43,664 bases of DNA from Allomyces macrogynus ATCC 38327. Taxonomy: Eukaryota; Blastocladiomycota; Blastocladiomycetes; Blastocladiales; Blastocladiaceae. The stretch spans positions 199,650 through 243,313 of the forward strand of contig GG745361.1 in the NCBI GenBank assembly GCA_000151295.1, given 5' to 3'. Made by a program: the position numbers and the translations under genes. Shown here piece after piece: positions 30,270-40,837 of the stretch (the first letter of the stretch is position 1; the number at the start of each line of letters is the position of its first letter). The notes under the pieces are model-generated. The model was not told where the DNA came from, ran no database searches, and saw nothing but the letters and a program-made list of their open reading frames with translations.

Positions 30270-32240
30270 TTACGTCAAGACGTAGTTGGGACCACCCGAC
30301 CCCTCGGGCGTCGTCCAATCAATGTTCTGCGCCGGGTCCTTGATATCGCACGTCTTGCAGTGAATGCAGTTTTGCGCGTTGATCACAAACTTCTTGTTGG
30401 CCTGCGTGCCGTCCGACAACGTGTAGGGCTGCTCGGTCTCGACGTACTCGTAGACGCCCGCGGGGCAGAACTTGGCCTCGGGCCCGTCGTACTTAGGCAG
30501 ATTCTGCTTGACCTGCACCTCCGGGTCGCGCGGGCGCAGGTGCGCCGGCTGGTTGTGGTTGTGGTTGGTGCCCGTGCGCGCGACATTCTCGAGCAAGTCA
30601 AACGACAGCACGCCGTCGGGTTTCGGGTACTCGATCGGCGGGCACTCCGACTTGGGCAGCAGCGTCGTGTGGTCCGGCGCTCCGTGCGAGAAAGTGAAGG
30701 GCGTGCGGCCCTTGAGGAAGAGCGTGTCGAGGCCCGACCAGATGATACCGCCGTAGAGACCGAGCGGGTTGTGGAACGACGGGCGCACATTGCGCACCTG
30801 GTAGAGCTCATCGTAGATCCACGACTTCTCAAACGCCGTCTGGTACGACTGCAGGTGCAAAGGCTCGACGACGGGCTCTTCCTCGGCCGCGACCGACTCC
30901 TTGTCCTGCAACTGGGCGAAAGCGGCCTCGGCCGCGAGCATGCCGGACTTCATGGCCGTGTGCGTGCCCTTGATCTTGGGCACGTTCATGAACCCGGCGG
31001 CGCAGCCGACGAGGGCACCACCCGGGAACGCGAGCCGCGGCAGCGACTGCAGACCACCTTCGTTGAGCGCGCGCGCGCCGTAAGAAATGCAGGTACCGCC
31101 CTGCAGGACCTTGGCGATCGTCGGGTGGTGCTTCCACCGCTGGAACTCCATGTAGGGCCGCAAGTTCACGTTCCAGTAGTCGAGCCCGACGACCATGCCG
31201 AGCGAGATGAGGTACCGGCCGTTCTCGGGCGCGTCGGTCCAGTGGTAGAGGAACGAACCCTGGTAGGTCTTGAAGTCGGTCGGCCAGCCAATCGAGTGCG
31301 CGACGAGCCCCATTTCGTGGTTTTCCTTGGGCACCTCCCACACTTCCTTGAGCCCGATCCCGTACGTCTGGAACTTGCCTTCGTCGCGCAGCTTGAAGTG
31401 GCGAATCATTTGCTTGGTGAGCGACCCGTNNNNNNNNNNNNNNNNNNNNNNNNNNNNNNNNNNNNNNNNNNNNNNNNNNNNNNNNNNNNNNNNNNNNNNN
31501 NNNNNNNNNNNNNNNNNNNNNNNNNNNNNNNNNNNNNNNNNNNNNNNNNNNNNNNNNCCCGACATCGCCGACCTGCACGCCCACAACGTGCTGCCCGTCG
31601 GCCGAGAGCAAAGGCTTGGCGCCCGCGAAACCCGGGTAGACCTCGACGCCGAGTTCCTCGGCCTGTTCGCCGAGCCACCGGACAAACTGGTTGAGCGAGA
31701 TAATGTAGTTGCCGTGGTTGTGCATCTGCGGCGGGTGCGGGATCGGGATCGCCGAGGTCTTGGTCAGGAACGACATTTTGTCGCGCGACACGGGCGTGTT
31801 GAGCGGCGCGCCCTTGGCCTTCCAGTCCGGAATCAGCTCGTTGAGCGCGCGCGGCTCGAGCACGTTGCCGGAGAGCATGTGCGCGCCTAGTAGGTGCACC
31901 TGGTCAGTATCATTCCGGACCCAACCGACGACGACGACGACGGACGGGCTTGGGACAGTTACGCACCAACTTCGGCGCCCTTCTCAATGACCATAACGCG
32001 CAGGTCCTTGCCGGCGTCGTTGGCCAGCTGCTTGAACCGGATCGCGGCCGAGAGACCGGCGGGACCGGCACCGACAATCAGAACGTCAGTGTTGTCGACA
32101 AACCGCTCGACCTCGTCCACGGCCGACGCGCGCGCGAGCGGGCGGCCCGCGTGGAAGGCCGCAGCGCGCGGTGCAAAGCAGACGGCGACGCGCGCAACGG
32201 CGCCGGGGCGCGGCAGGGTACTGCGCAGGGCCGAGAGCAT
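30270..32240 (-). CDS. ETFDH: Electron transfer flavoprotein-ubiquinone oxidoreductase (ETF-QO), interrupted by an assembly gap
   Basis: ETF-QO passes electrons from ETF to ubiquinone at the inner mitochondrial membrane, linking fatty-acid and amino-acid oxidation to respiration. Exon 1 (32240-31967) starts with a basic mitochondrial presequence ([20 protein letters not shown]) and contains the FAD-binding [17 protein letters not shown]. An 80-nt intron (donor GTGCGT) joins EVG to [14 protein letters not shown]. After the N gap (31430-31557) the protein resumes at [13 protein letters not shown] and runs through [20 protein letters not shown] and [15 protein letters not shown]. It ends in the 4Fe-4S cluster region: CPAGVYEYV, then [18 protein letters not shown] and the terminal GGPNYVLT. 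All four cluster cysteines are present. As drawn, the gap length does not keep the two halves in one frame, so its size is only nominal. About 40 residues are missing. Confidence 0.93.
31430..31557. other. Assembly gap (128 N)
   Basis: A run of 128 unknown bases lies inside the ETF-QO coding region. Counting from the last codon before the gap to the first recognisable codon after it gives 130 positions, not a multiple of three. The true gap length must therefore differ, or an intron lies inside it. Confidence 0.99.
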
Positions 32241-32839
32241 GGTTGGTGCGTGGGACTGGGTCGGTGCTCGCCAGCGGGAGGGGGGGAGCGGGCGGGACGC
32301 GGGTGCAGCGGGCGTGCTGAGTGCTCGACAGCCTTGGTTTGGCGGTGTCGTTGAAGTTGTGGTTGTTGCTGGTCCTGTTCCCGTGAGTGGGCACGAGGGC
32401 TTGCGGGAGAGAGAGAGAGCGCGCGCAGGCGACCGTGCGCGGTTCGGTCGTTGGAGAAGAGCCGATGCAAAGTGGAGCGAACCGCGATCACTTGCGCGAC
32501 GACGCGCGACAATGTGAAATTGCCGTTATCACGTGGCGTGGCACTGTTAAATAGCCATTTTGCCCCAACCACATCACCGGCCGGAAATACCCGGGCCTTT
32601 CATGTTCGACGACATGCGTCATGCCAACGCGTCACGCGGCCGGACGTGACCTGGCCAAGCAACCACCCAGTCGGTCTGGTCGCCCCGCCGTGTCGGCGCC
32701 CATCAGCCGTCGACTGCAATCCAACACCAGCACGGGCGCACCGCCCACGACCTCCCGCACCACGTCATCCACGCCTCGCGCCCGCCGCGTGCCAACTGCA
32801 CCACCCGGCCAAATTCAACCCGCGAACCCCGATCACCCC
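32241..32839. promoter_or_regulatory. Divergent promoter region, ETF-QO / RRP9
   Basis: A 599-bp spacer between ATG 32240 (-) and ATG 32840 (+). It includes a GA-repeat (GAGAGAGAGAG near 32409) in the ETF-QO leader and an AT-rich TTAAATAG at about 32546-32553 that could act as a weak TATA element for either gene. The plus frame is open upstream of 32840 but is not protein-like. Confidence 0.4.
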
Positions 32840-34609
32840 ATGGCCAAGGACTCGTTCTTCCTGTCGGACGGCGCCGGCCCGGCGTTTGGCAGCGGCGGCA
32901 AGTCACGCAAGCGGCCTGCGAAAGCCGCGCCCGCCAAGTCGGGGGGCAAGCCCAGCAAAAAGGCGAAGCGCGACGAGGAAGTCGCGTCCGACAACGATAC
33001 CGTCGGTTCTGGCGACGACGTTGACCGCAATCTGGTGTCGGACGACGACGATGCTGGCAGTGACGACGACCGCGATGAGACGGCGGCCGAGAAGCGACTG
33101 CGGCTCGCCAAGGCGTATATTGATCAGGTCAAGAGCGATGCAGGTAGGACAAGCCCGGCGCATTGCATCGCAGCTGCGATATGGATCAAGACTGACGCGC
33201 CATCGATGTAGCACGCCGCGCCGAGTACATGGACATGGACATGGACGACAGCGACGACGCCGATGAGCTGATTTCCGGCCAGCTGCGCGACAGCGCGGTA
33301 CGCGATCTGCCCCTCTACTCTTCGCTGTCTTTCGATTCGTAGCCTACTCACGCGCCAAATTCGCAACTTCTAGCTCGAAGCCAAAGGCCGCCTCTGGCGG
33401 CACCTCGTACGGCAATACACGGCGCACCCGCCATCCACGACCACCAAATTCCCGCGCGGCCACCAGCTCGCCGTAACCTGCGTCGCGGCCACGCCCGACC
33501 GTCGGTTCATCTTCACCGGCGGCAAGGACGGCACCTTGATCAAGTGGAACGCCGCAACCCTCGCCAAGGAAAAGGTCGTTTTGGGTTTGCAAAAGAAGGC
33601 ACCAGCCTCGGTCGTCGGGCACACGCGCGAAATCAATTGTCTCGCCGTGTCGTCGAAGTACGTGGCTACGGGCGGCAACGACGGCCGCATCAACATTTGG
33701 ACCGTCGACGACATGCGGCATGTGCGCGCGTTCACGTCACACCGCGACGCGGTCACTGGGCTCGTGTTCCGCCGCGGATCGGCGTGCGACCTCTACTCGT
33801 CTTCGCGCGACCGTACGGTCAAGACGTGGAACTTGGACGAAATGACGTACGTCGAGACGCTGTTTGGCCACCAGGAGGCGATTACCGCCATCGATGCGCT
33901 CAGCAAGGAACGGTGTGTGACGGCCGGCGGGCGCGACAAGACTATGCGGTTGTGGAAGATCGTTGACGAGGCGCAGCTCGTGTTTCGCGGGTCGCAGTCG
34001 ACGCACGGGTCGCTCGATTGCGTGTACCTGGTCACGGACGACCTGTTCGTTTCGGGCGACGATAACGGAACCCTGTCGCTGTGGAGCACGAACAAGAAAA
34101 AGGCCGTGTTCTCTGTCAAGCTCGCGCACGGGACCTTGCCGCGCACGCAGGCCGACGACGAGGCGAAATTGCCGAGCAAACCGTACTGGGTCACGGCGCT
34201 CGCCGGGATCAAGTTCTCCGATCTCTTCTTCTCGGCGTCGTGGAACGGCGAGATCAAGTGCTGGCGCATCGACAAGAACAGCATGACCATCTCGCTTGTG
34301 TCGACGGTGATGGTGCCCGGATGCGTCAATGGCTTGTCGGTCGTCGAGCCCGTCGAGTACCCGCCGCCGTGCACGGCGCTCGACGACGCGTCGGGCGAAC
34401 GGCCGCGACACGTCTCGGACTTGCCGGATCATGCGATTACCGTCTACGCGGCGACGGGCCAGGAGCATAAGGACGGCCGGTGGTGGAAGGTGCAGGACGC
34501 GCGGAACGTCGTGTATTCCGTGCGGTTTACCCCCGTCGTCGATGCCAAGCCCAACGCGGCACCAGTAGGAGCAGCAAAGGCGAAGGGCAAGAGTAATCGC
34601 GGGCGGTGA
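32840..34609 (+). CDS. RRP9: U3 small nucleolar RNP WD40 protein Rrp9 / U3-55K
   Basis: Rrp9 is a core protein of the U3 snoRNP and acts in early 18S rRNA processing in the nucleolus. Exons are 32840-33143, 33212-33297 and 33374-34609, about 541 residues. The N-terminus is disordered with Lys-rich nuclear localisation stretches (KSRKRPAKAAPAKSGGKPSK) and acidic runs (SDDDDAGSDDDRDE), then RLRLAKAYIDQVK, a family landmark before the beta-propeller. WD blades include FTGGKDGTLIKWN, GHTREINCLAVSSKYVATGG, LYSSSRDRTVKTWNLDEMTY, GHQEAITAIDAL with CVTAGGRDKTMRLWK, LFVSGDDNGTLSLWS and LFFSASWNGEIKCWR. The C-terminus is short and basic (KAKGKSNRGR). Codon use is strongly GC-ending and the 1.2-kb last exon is clean. 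It converges on the RAB28-like gene with a 180-bp spacer. Confidence 0.92.
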
Positions 34610-34789
34610 GTGCGGAGAGTGTGCAGGGAGGTGGGCGTGTTTTGCGAGACCAAATAGTGAATAACCTTGTTGGGTAGATTTCTTCTTGACCACTCCCGTT
34701 TCGAGAACGTATTCGTGTGCAAAAGGATCGTGTATGCCATGGATTCCATCGTCCTCCAGTCCCTCCCCCAGTCCTTTCGAGTTCGCTCC

Positions 34790-35741
34790 TCACTGGATCA
34801 CGCATTGTCGGACCATCTGGCTCCGCTTGCGCTTGCCCATGCCCGACAGCTGCACGAGCGAGGCCGCCGAGAGCCGGCGCGCAATTGTCTTGACCTGCAC
34901 TTCGTCGCGCGCGACGCCCAAAAGTCGGCCGGCAATTTCGAGAAACATGGTGTAGACGGTCTCGGCGACACGCGCCGACGTGAAGTAGGAGAGCAGGTCG
35001 AATTCGTCGACGAGGAGCAGGTGCTGTTGTGGCGTGACCATGCGCAGGTTGGCCGCGTCGGCTACAATGCGCGGAATGGAGGTCAGCAAAGGTGGGCAGA
35101 ATGCGCGAGAGCGCAAGAGCGGAAGTACTCTTGGTCCCAACAAGGCAAACGAGCGGCACGCGTGTCCTCGCGCCGACACTCTTGTTGCCGTTATTGCCCG
35201 AATTCCCGACCCCGCCCACACCCACACCGACCGCGCCGCTGACGAGCGTCGCGCCCACTGCCGCAACCCCCACACCCGCGACTCCACCCGCGTTTCCGTT
35301 CCGGTGATGAAAATGGTGGTGCACGAGCGCGTCGGCCGCTCCCGGCCTCGCCCTCCCCGCCATCCCGAGTCCCTGGACGCTCGCGTCGCCGCAAATCGCC
35401 TCGACCATGGTGAGCCACTGTCGTACGGCCTTGAACGTGCTCGGGATTGTCACGTCGTAGACGAGCAGTACAGCATCAGCGTCGTGCAGTGCCGACGCGA
35501 GCCCGCGCGAAGTCATCATGGTGCCGGCCACGTCCCAAATCTGGATCAGGCACGGGATGTTGCCAGGCAACTTGACGACTTTCTCGACGACTTCGAGCCC
35601 GGGGGTGGGGGTGTAGTGGATCGTGAACCGGTCCGAACAGAACCGGTTGACGAGCGACGTTTTGCCGGTCGCGGCGTCTCCGAGGAGGACGAGCTTGACG
35701 GTGCGCGCCCATTGTTCGCGCGTCTTGTAGGGGACCGACAT
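34790..35741 (-). CDS. RAB28: RAB28-like small GTPase with altered G motifs and a glycine/valine-rich insert
   Basis: Exons are 35741-35129 and 35061-34790, joined over a 67-nt intron (GTACTT...TAG), about 294 residues. The P-loop is GDAATGKTS (residues 21-29). IQIWDVAGT and VLLVYDVTIPSTFKAVRQW follow the RAB28 pattern, as do FTSARVAETVYTMFLEIAGR and the C-terminus, which ends in CVIQ, a CaaX box. Two G motifs are unusual: switch II has DVAGT, where most Rabs have Gln after the Gly, and the base-recognition motif is TKTD rather than NKxD. About 70 residues rich in Gly, Val, Ala and His are inserted before VPLVCLVGTK; they could hide an unspliced in-frame intron, but codon use there looks coding. 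RAB28 is a ciliary GTPase in animals, fitting the flagellar theme. An in-frame ATG at 35819 is possible but would add unrelated sequence. Confidence 0.8.
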
Positions 35742-36512
35742 GTTGCGCGGTAGGGGTGGCCAGTTGCTGGGTCTTGGTGCAAATAAGGGCAGCAGGTTGA
35801 GGTCACGGAAGCGAGTCAAGCGAACTGGCGTGGGTGGGCGAGTCTATTGGATGGCGAGCGTAGTCCGGTGGCGCGCGGGAAAAACGGTGACGGGTGGAGA
35901 GTGTGCACGGAGTTGCAGCAGGCGCCATGCACGGATCTTGGCGCAGAAATAGCTCGAGGGATCGACGTCGGCGTCGTCGACGACGTTGTTGCAGATGCCG
36001 CTACGAGCCATGCACAAACGATGATATACGCGGTCATGTGACGCTTAAGCAGCTGGCTACTGTCCTGGCGTTTGGCCGGCCGTCGATGTGACCATGACAG
36101 TGCACGGCCCATCATTGCGCACCTTGGATCGCGACTCGGTGCAATCGCGACCTTGCTAAACGGGAGCCCGACCAGGCCCCGGTCCCGAACCGTTGAGACG
36201 TGGAGCTGGCAACCCAACCCAACCCAACCCAACCCAACCCTCTTGGACCGCCTTATCGCGGCCGATTTGCTGCGGCACCTCGGACGCCCGCGAGCTGCAC
36301 GCTACCCAGAACGCTCCTTCAGGTGCCGTAAGCTGCAAGTACCATATGATCCACGCCAGCATGAACTTCAACTCCTCGCACGGCACCGACATGGCTGACC
36401 TGGGCTTTGCCGATGGTCCCTTACCAGCCCGCGTAACACTCGCAGCCCGACCTCGTGGAGGACCTCACGCCCAGCGCACTCACCATCACGGTCCATTCAC
36501 GTTGCTGCAACC
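35742..36512. promoter_or_regulatory. Divergent intergenic region, RAB28-like / PTEN
   Basis: A 771-bp spacer between ATG 35741 (-) and ATG 36513 (+). It contains the AACCC repeat listed separately. I see no TATA box with good spacing and no additional gene. Confidence 0.4.
36211..36240 (+). repeat. Six tandem AACCC units
   Basis: A perfect (AACCC)6 array, complementary strand (GGGTT)6, lies ~270 bp upstream of the PTEN start. It resembles a telomere-type repeat unit but is short and interstitial. Confidence 0.85.
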
Positions 36513-39120
36513 ATGCTCAACCCGATACGAACGGCCGTCTCCAAAAAGAAGCGGCGATTTCGCGGCGACGGGTTCGACTTGGATCTCGCTTGTGCGTTTC
36601 GATCCGACCTGCCGCGAGATCACCCTCAAGTGCTATGCCTGACGCTGTCGCGGTGCTGCTAGATATTACGGATCGCATCATTGCAATGGGTTACCCGTCC
36701 GAGAGCGTCGAGGGGCTTTACCGAAATCCGCTGCACGAAGTCGTCAGGTACGGACCATCTCCTCCACATTGTCGGCACCATTGTCCACCCTTTGCACCCG
36801 CTCACGGACTCCGATTGCAGGTTCTTGGACCTCAAGCACAAGGACCACTACAAAGTCTACAATCTGTACGACTTCCCTTGCCATCTCTCCTGCCGAGTGT
36901 CGCTCATTCCTGTTACTCAAGGTGTTCCGAGCGGTGCTACGACCCCGTCAAGTTTTACGGACGAGGTACGTGTCGTTGCCCCCCCCCCCCCCCCCTCCCG
37001 AACGCGCCCGCCGACCTTTTCTCACTTGATTCCCCACCACCGCTTGCTAGTCGAGCACATCCCGTTCGAGGACCACAACGCGCCGCCATTCGAGCTCATC
37101 GAAGTGTTTTGTCGCAGCGTGCAGGCGTGGCTCGATGCCGACGCGGCCAACGTCGCGGTCGTGCACTGTAAAGCCGGCAAGGGCCGCACTGGCGTCATGA
37201 TTTGCGCCTACCTGCTGTTCTCGGGCCACTCGAAGGACCCGAACTCGGCCATGGTGTTTTACGGGCGCGCAAGGACACAAAATGGCCATGTGCGTTTTCT
37301 CTTCTGCGCCGTCGACGGTTGATTCTCGCATCGCCCGGAGAACCGCATGCCTCTCTCACTCGCGCATCTGATCCCTCTCCCTCTCCGCGCCCTCCATTTT
37401 TTCCCGCGCATCTTATTCACCCCTCGCTCGCGCATCGTATCTCTCGCCCGCGCATCTCACCCCCTCAACCCCGCACTCTAGGGCGTCACGATCCCGAGCC
37501 AGCAGCGGTACATCAACTACTGGCACCGGTGGCTGCGGGACCACCTCACCTACACCCCGACCGAGCGGTATCTGACACGTCTCACCCTACGCGCACCCCC
37601 CGGCGCGGCCACCGCCGCGGCCCTCGGCGGCACGCACTCGGGCGTGCAAGTGACCGTTGCGGCCTACTCGAACGGCCAGCGCGTCTTCGCATTCAAGAAC
37701 TTACCGGTCATCCTCGATCCGGTCGATCCCTACGACGAGATGCCGCCGAGTACCGCGGCGGTCCCGCTGCCACACCCGTGCCGGCTCGCGGGCGACGTGC
37801 GCATGCACCTGCAATTCGAACTCGCCGAGAAATTCGGCAAGGAAAAACCGTTTCATTTTTGGTTCAACACGTTTTTCACGACCGACGCCGAGACCGTGTT
37901 GGCCAAGAACGAGATCGATAAGCTGCACAAGGACAAGCACCACAAGATCGTCGATGCCGAATTTGCCGTCGTGCTCGCGCTGCAAGTGCCGGACGCCGCA
38001 CTCGCTGACCTCGCCACCGCCGCGGCGGATCCCTGGGCGAAAGCCGCGGCCGCCACGTCCGGCGCCGGAATCGCCGCGCGCGGCGCGCGCCGTGGGGCCG
38101 GGTTCCCTGCGCCGCTTGCTGTCACGACGACGGGACACCACCACCACCACCACCACGCGCAGCTCGACGCGGCGGTGTCCGCGCCCTCACTGTCGCCCAT
38201 CTCCCCGACGGCGACGCCGCTCACGTTGGCCAAAACCTGGTCGGCCGAAATGAAGTCCTCGGCGTCGGCGGCGTCGCTGGCGCTCGGGCTATCGTCGGGC
38301 CCGCCGAGCCCGGATGTCAGCGCCGCGTCGACCGGCGCGATTGGCACGCTGCGCCGCGCACTCAAGGGACTGTCGCTGTCGCGCACGGGGAAACTCGCAC
38401 GGTCGGCGTCGGGCGAAGGGCCCGCGGTAGGCACGGGGATGGCGTCGCCGACGTCAGCGCCCAAGGTGGACGGGTCGGACATGCCGTGGGACGGGACGAA
38501 CCCGAGACCCAACACTGACACCGCGGGGAAGGGGCTCGAGACGATTGCCGCGTCGAGAAACACGCTCCACGAGATGGCGGCGGTCGCGGATAACGACGGC
38601 AACGGCGACGGCGCCGTGCTGCAGCCGCCGGCTTTGCCCGACCAGCCTCCCCAACCGCCGGTGCCAGACCGCGCCTCCCTACCGCCCCCAGCGGCGGTAC
38701 GCGCACCACGTGCTGTATGCGCACCACAACCATCACCTCCATCACGCGCACCACCCGTACGCGACGATCCACCACTCCCCACGCGGTGGCGGCGGGCGCG
38801 CGTCGCGGTCCGGATCGGTCGGTGGGGCCTTGCCCGTCGTCTTACCGCGGCGGCGGTCGCATCCGTCGGCGCAGTCGAGCGAGCACTCGCTGGTCAGTTT
38901 TGTGGACGATGCGGATGCAGATGAGGAGAGTGACGAGGACGACGAAGTGGAGGGAATTGGGGTGGGGTGTCCGACGATCGATGAGCCGGAAGTGGTAGTG
39001 GAGAACGGAGTGGGGGATGGGAAGGGGACGGACTGGGAGGGCACGGTCAGGAGGACGCCGTCGGCTGAGGTGGAGCGGAAGGAAGGTGGGCGGCGAGTTG
39101 AGGGCGTGTCGGGAGTATGA
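36513..39120 (+). CDS. PTEN: PTEN-type phosphoinositide 3-phosphatase
   Basis: PTEN removes the 3-phosphate of PtdIns(3,4,5)P3 at the plasma membrane. Exons are 36513-36591, 36663-36747, 36821-36865, 36922-36965, 37051-37289 and 37482-39120; every junction restores family sequence. The N-terminal PIP2-binding stretch is [18 protein letters not shown]. Next come [36 protein letters not shown] and IPFEDHN with the general acid, then the P-loop [18 protein letters not shown] (at residues ~122-131, the same place as in animal PTEN). [14 protein letters not shown] opens exon 6. The C2 domain has the basic loop [21 protein letters not shown] long tail follows: Ala/Ser-rich, a run of seven His, then His/Tyr-rich and finally acidic ([17 protein letters not shown]). 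The tail needs one C removed at 38649-38652; otherwise the frame ends at 38924 with poor codon use. Intron 4 has a run of 17 C. Confidence 0.93.
36979..36995 (+). repeat. Homopolymer of 17 C inside PTEN intron 4
   Basis: Seventeen consecutive C lie just after the GTACGT donor of the 85-nt intron at 36966-37050. With the 21-G run at 8973 this is one of two long G/C homopolymers in the window. The real length may differ from the assembly. Confidence 0.8.
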
Positions 39121-39236
39121 ATTGGGGGGACGGGTTACGGTAATGGGAATTTGGCATAGATGAATCGATGGACGGCGCGCTTTGGGGTAGAGCAGACAAC
39201 AGGGGAAATAAAAAAAATTGTACATTTGCGCCGCGA

Positions 39237-40466
39237 TTACATGGCCACGTCGGCTGCGTCGGCTGCTGGTGGCGGCCGTGGTGCTTCTGCCGGCGAGTCG
39301 TGGACTGGGTACCAGAGCTTGACCGTCTTGTCGTGGTCGAGACCGCCGGAGACGATGATGTCGCGTGATGGCGAATAGTCTATGGCGAGGACCGCATCTG
39401 TCGAAGCCGAATTCGTCAGGACCTGGGCAGCGGCGCAGACACCGAATAGAGCACAAGAAAAATCGTACCCGTATGCCCGTGCATTTGCGCGACCATCTGC
39501 TCCGACTGCACGTCCCACAAGTACACCCTGTGGTCCTCGGACCCGCACAGCACGCCAATACTCGCCGCATCCGCTGGTGAGTGCCCGCGCACGGGGGACG
39601 CCAAAAACAAGCAAAATCGCTCATTCTTGTGCCCCTTCCACTCGCGCACGATCGTGGCATTATGCACGTTCCACAGCCGCACCGTCGAGTCGAGCGACGC
39701 AACCGCCAAGTACTTGCCATTCGGCGCGAACCGCGCGCACCCAACGGGCGGGTTATCGTCCCCTGCGGCGACCAAGGTCTTCAGGCACAGCCCCGTCCGT
39801 GCGTCCCAGACACGCACGAGTCCGTCGTAGGACGCCGAGACCAGGAGCGTGCCGTCCGGCGAAAAGTCGATGGTCGAGACAGGATCCGAGTGTGCGGGCA
39901 AGATGCGCACACACTCGCCCGTCTGTGCGTTCCAGAGCCGCACGGTCTCGTCAAACGAGCCCGAGGCCAGCAGGTGGCCCTGCGGGTGGAAGGCGACGCA
40001 AAAGACTTGGGCCGTGTGGCCTTCGAGGACGCGTAGGCACTGACCGTCGAGCGCGAAGAGCCGGACTCGTGCGTCGTCCGAGGCCGTGGCGAGGTGCTGG
40101 CTCGTCGTGGACCAGGCGAGGTCGTTTACACCCTGTGCGTGGCCGACAAGCGTGCGCTCGAACCGGCCGTCAATGGCCGACCAGATCTTGACCGTCTAAT
40201 TGGTGCCGCGTCGTTGTCAGGAAATGGCCATCGAGCAGAGGGGCGCTGTGCGGGAGTTGAATGGGCGGCCTCACCTTGTCAGCCGACCCGGAGGCAATCC
40301 ACTGACCGTCGGGAGAGACTTTCACGACGGAAATAGCCTTGTTGTGGCCCTTGAGCGTGAACTTGATCTTGTAGAGTGGTGCGGCATCGGCGAGAGGGTT
40401 GAGCGCGACCGAGGCGGCGTTGGCGCCGCCAGCGTCGACAAGCATCGGGTCATGGCTCGGTGTCAT
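39237..40466 (-). CDS. WDR5: WDR5-type WD40 protein (Set1/COMPASS core subunit)
   Basis: WDR5 (Swd3 in yeast) is a seven-bladed propeller that scaffolds H3K4 methyltransferase complexes. Exons are 40466-40275, 40195-39469 and 39397-39237, about 359 residues. Introns of 79 and 71 nt restore [13 protein letters not shown] and [13 protein letters not shown]. Blades follow the family closely: [161 protein letters not shown] and [12 protein letters not shown] short insert (HSPADAAS) lies in blade 6. The C-terminus has a Pro/Ala tail of ~20 residues beyond the animal protein. The first Met of the conserved reading is at 40466; an upstream in-frame ATG (40733) would add non-conserved sequence. It converges on PTEN with 116 bp between stops. 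Confidence 0.93.
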
Positions 40467-40837
40467 CTTGGCCGAGGGAGTGCGGGTAGTTGCAATCCTG
40501 GGGAGCAGCTGGTGGAGGAGAGAACTCGTAGACGTCGTCGGCGGGGTTGCGGAAACGACGAACGGAGAGGTGGGCTCCGGTGCGTGCGGTGGAGATGCAG
40601 GGCATGACTTGGACGTGACCGCGGTGGCCGTCCTCTCCGCTGATCGTCGTCGTGTATCGAGCTCACTGCGAGCAGTAGTACTTGCATGCCGACGTCCCGC
40701 CAAGCGATCCGCGACGACCCCGACTTGCTGCAAGCGATTCCCAGCACAGAGCCGGCTCTGTCACCGCCGCGTCCCCGCGTCCGCCGCTGTGCACGACCAG
40801 CCTCGCCCCCCAGCAGCCGGAATCAGCAAGCACCACC
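40467..40837. promoter_or_regulatory. Divergent promoter region, WDR5 / GAF protein
   Basis: A 371-bp spacer between start codons on opposite strands. No TATA box is visible. The upstream parts of both reading frames run into this region but look unconserved. Confidence 0.45.

Noticed and set aside
30027..31694. Plus-strand open frame of 555 codons across the ETF-QO gene
   Set aside because: It passes through the N gap and lies antisense to conserved ETF-QO sequence; composition is that of a shadow frame.
33737..34693. Minus-strand frame of 318 codons opposite RRP9
   Set aside because: It is a mirror of WD40 coding sequence and shows no domain.
36179..36250. AACCC array as a chromosome end
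   Set aside because: Only six units, with genes continuing on both sides in normal density.
36592..36662. The plus-strand frame continuing through PTEN intron 1 as coding
   Set aside because: Splicing at GTGCGT...TAG joins LDLA to [12 protein letters not shown], the conserved PTEN reading; the unspliced frame breaks it.
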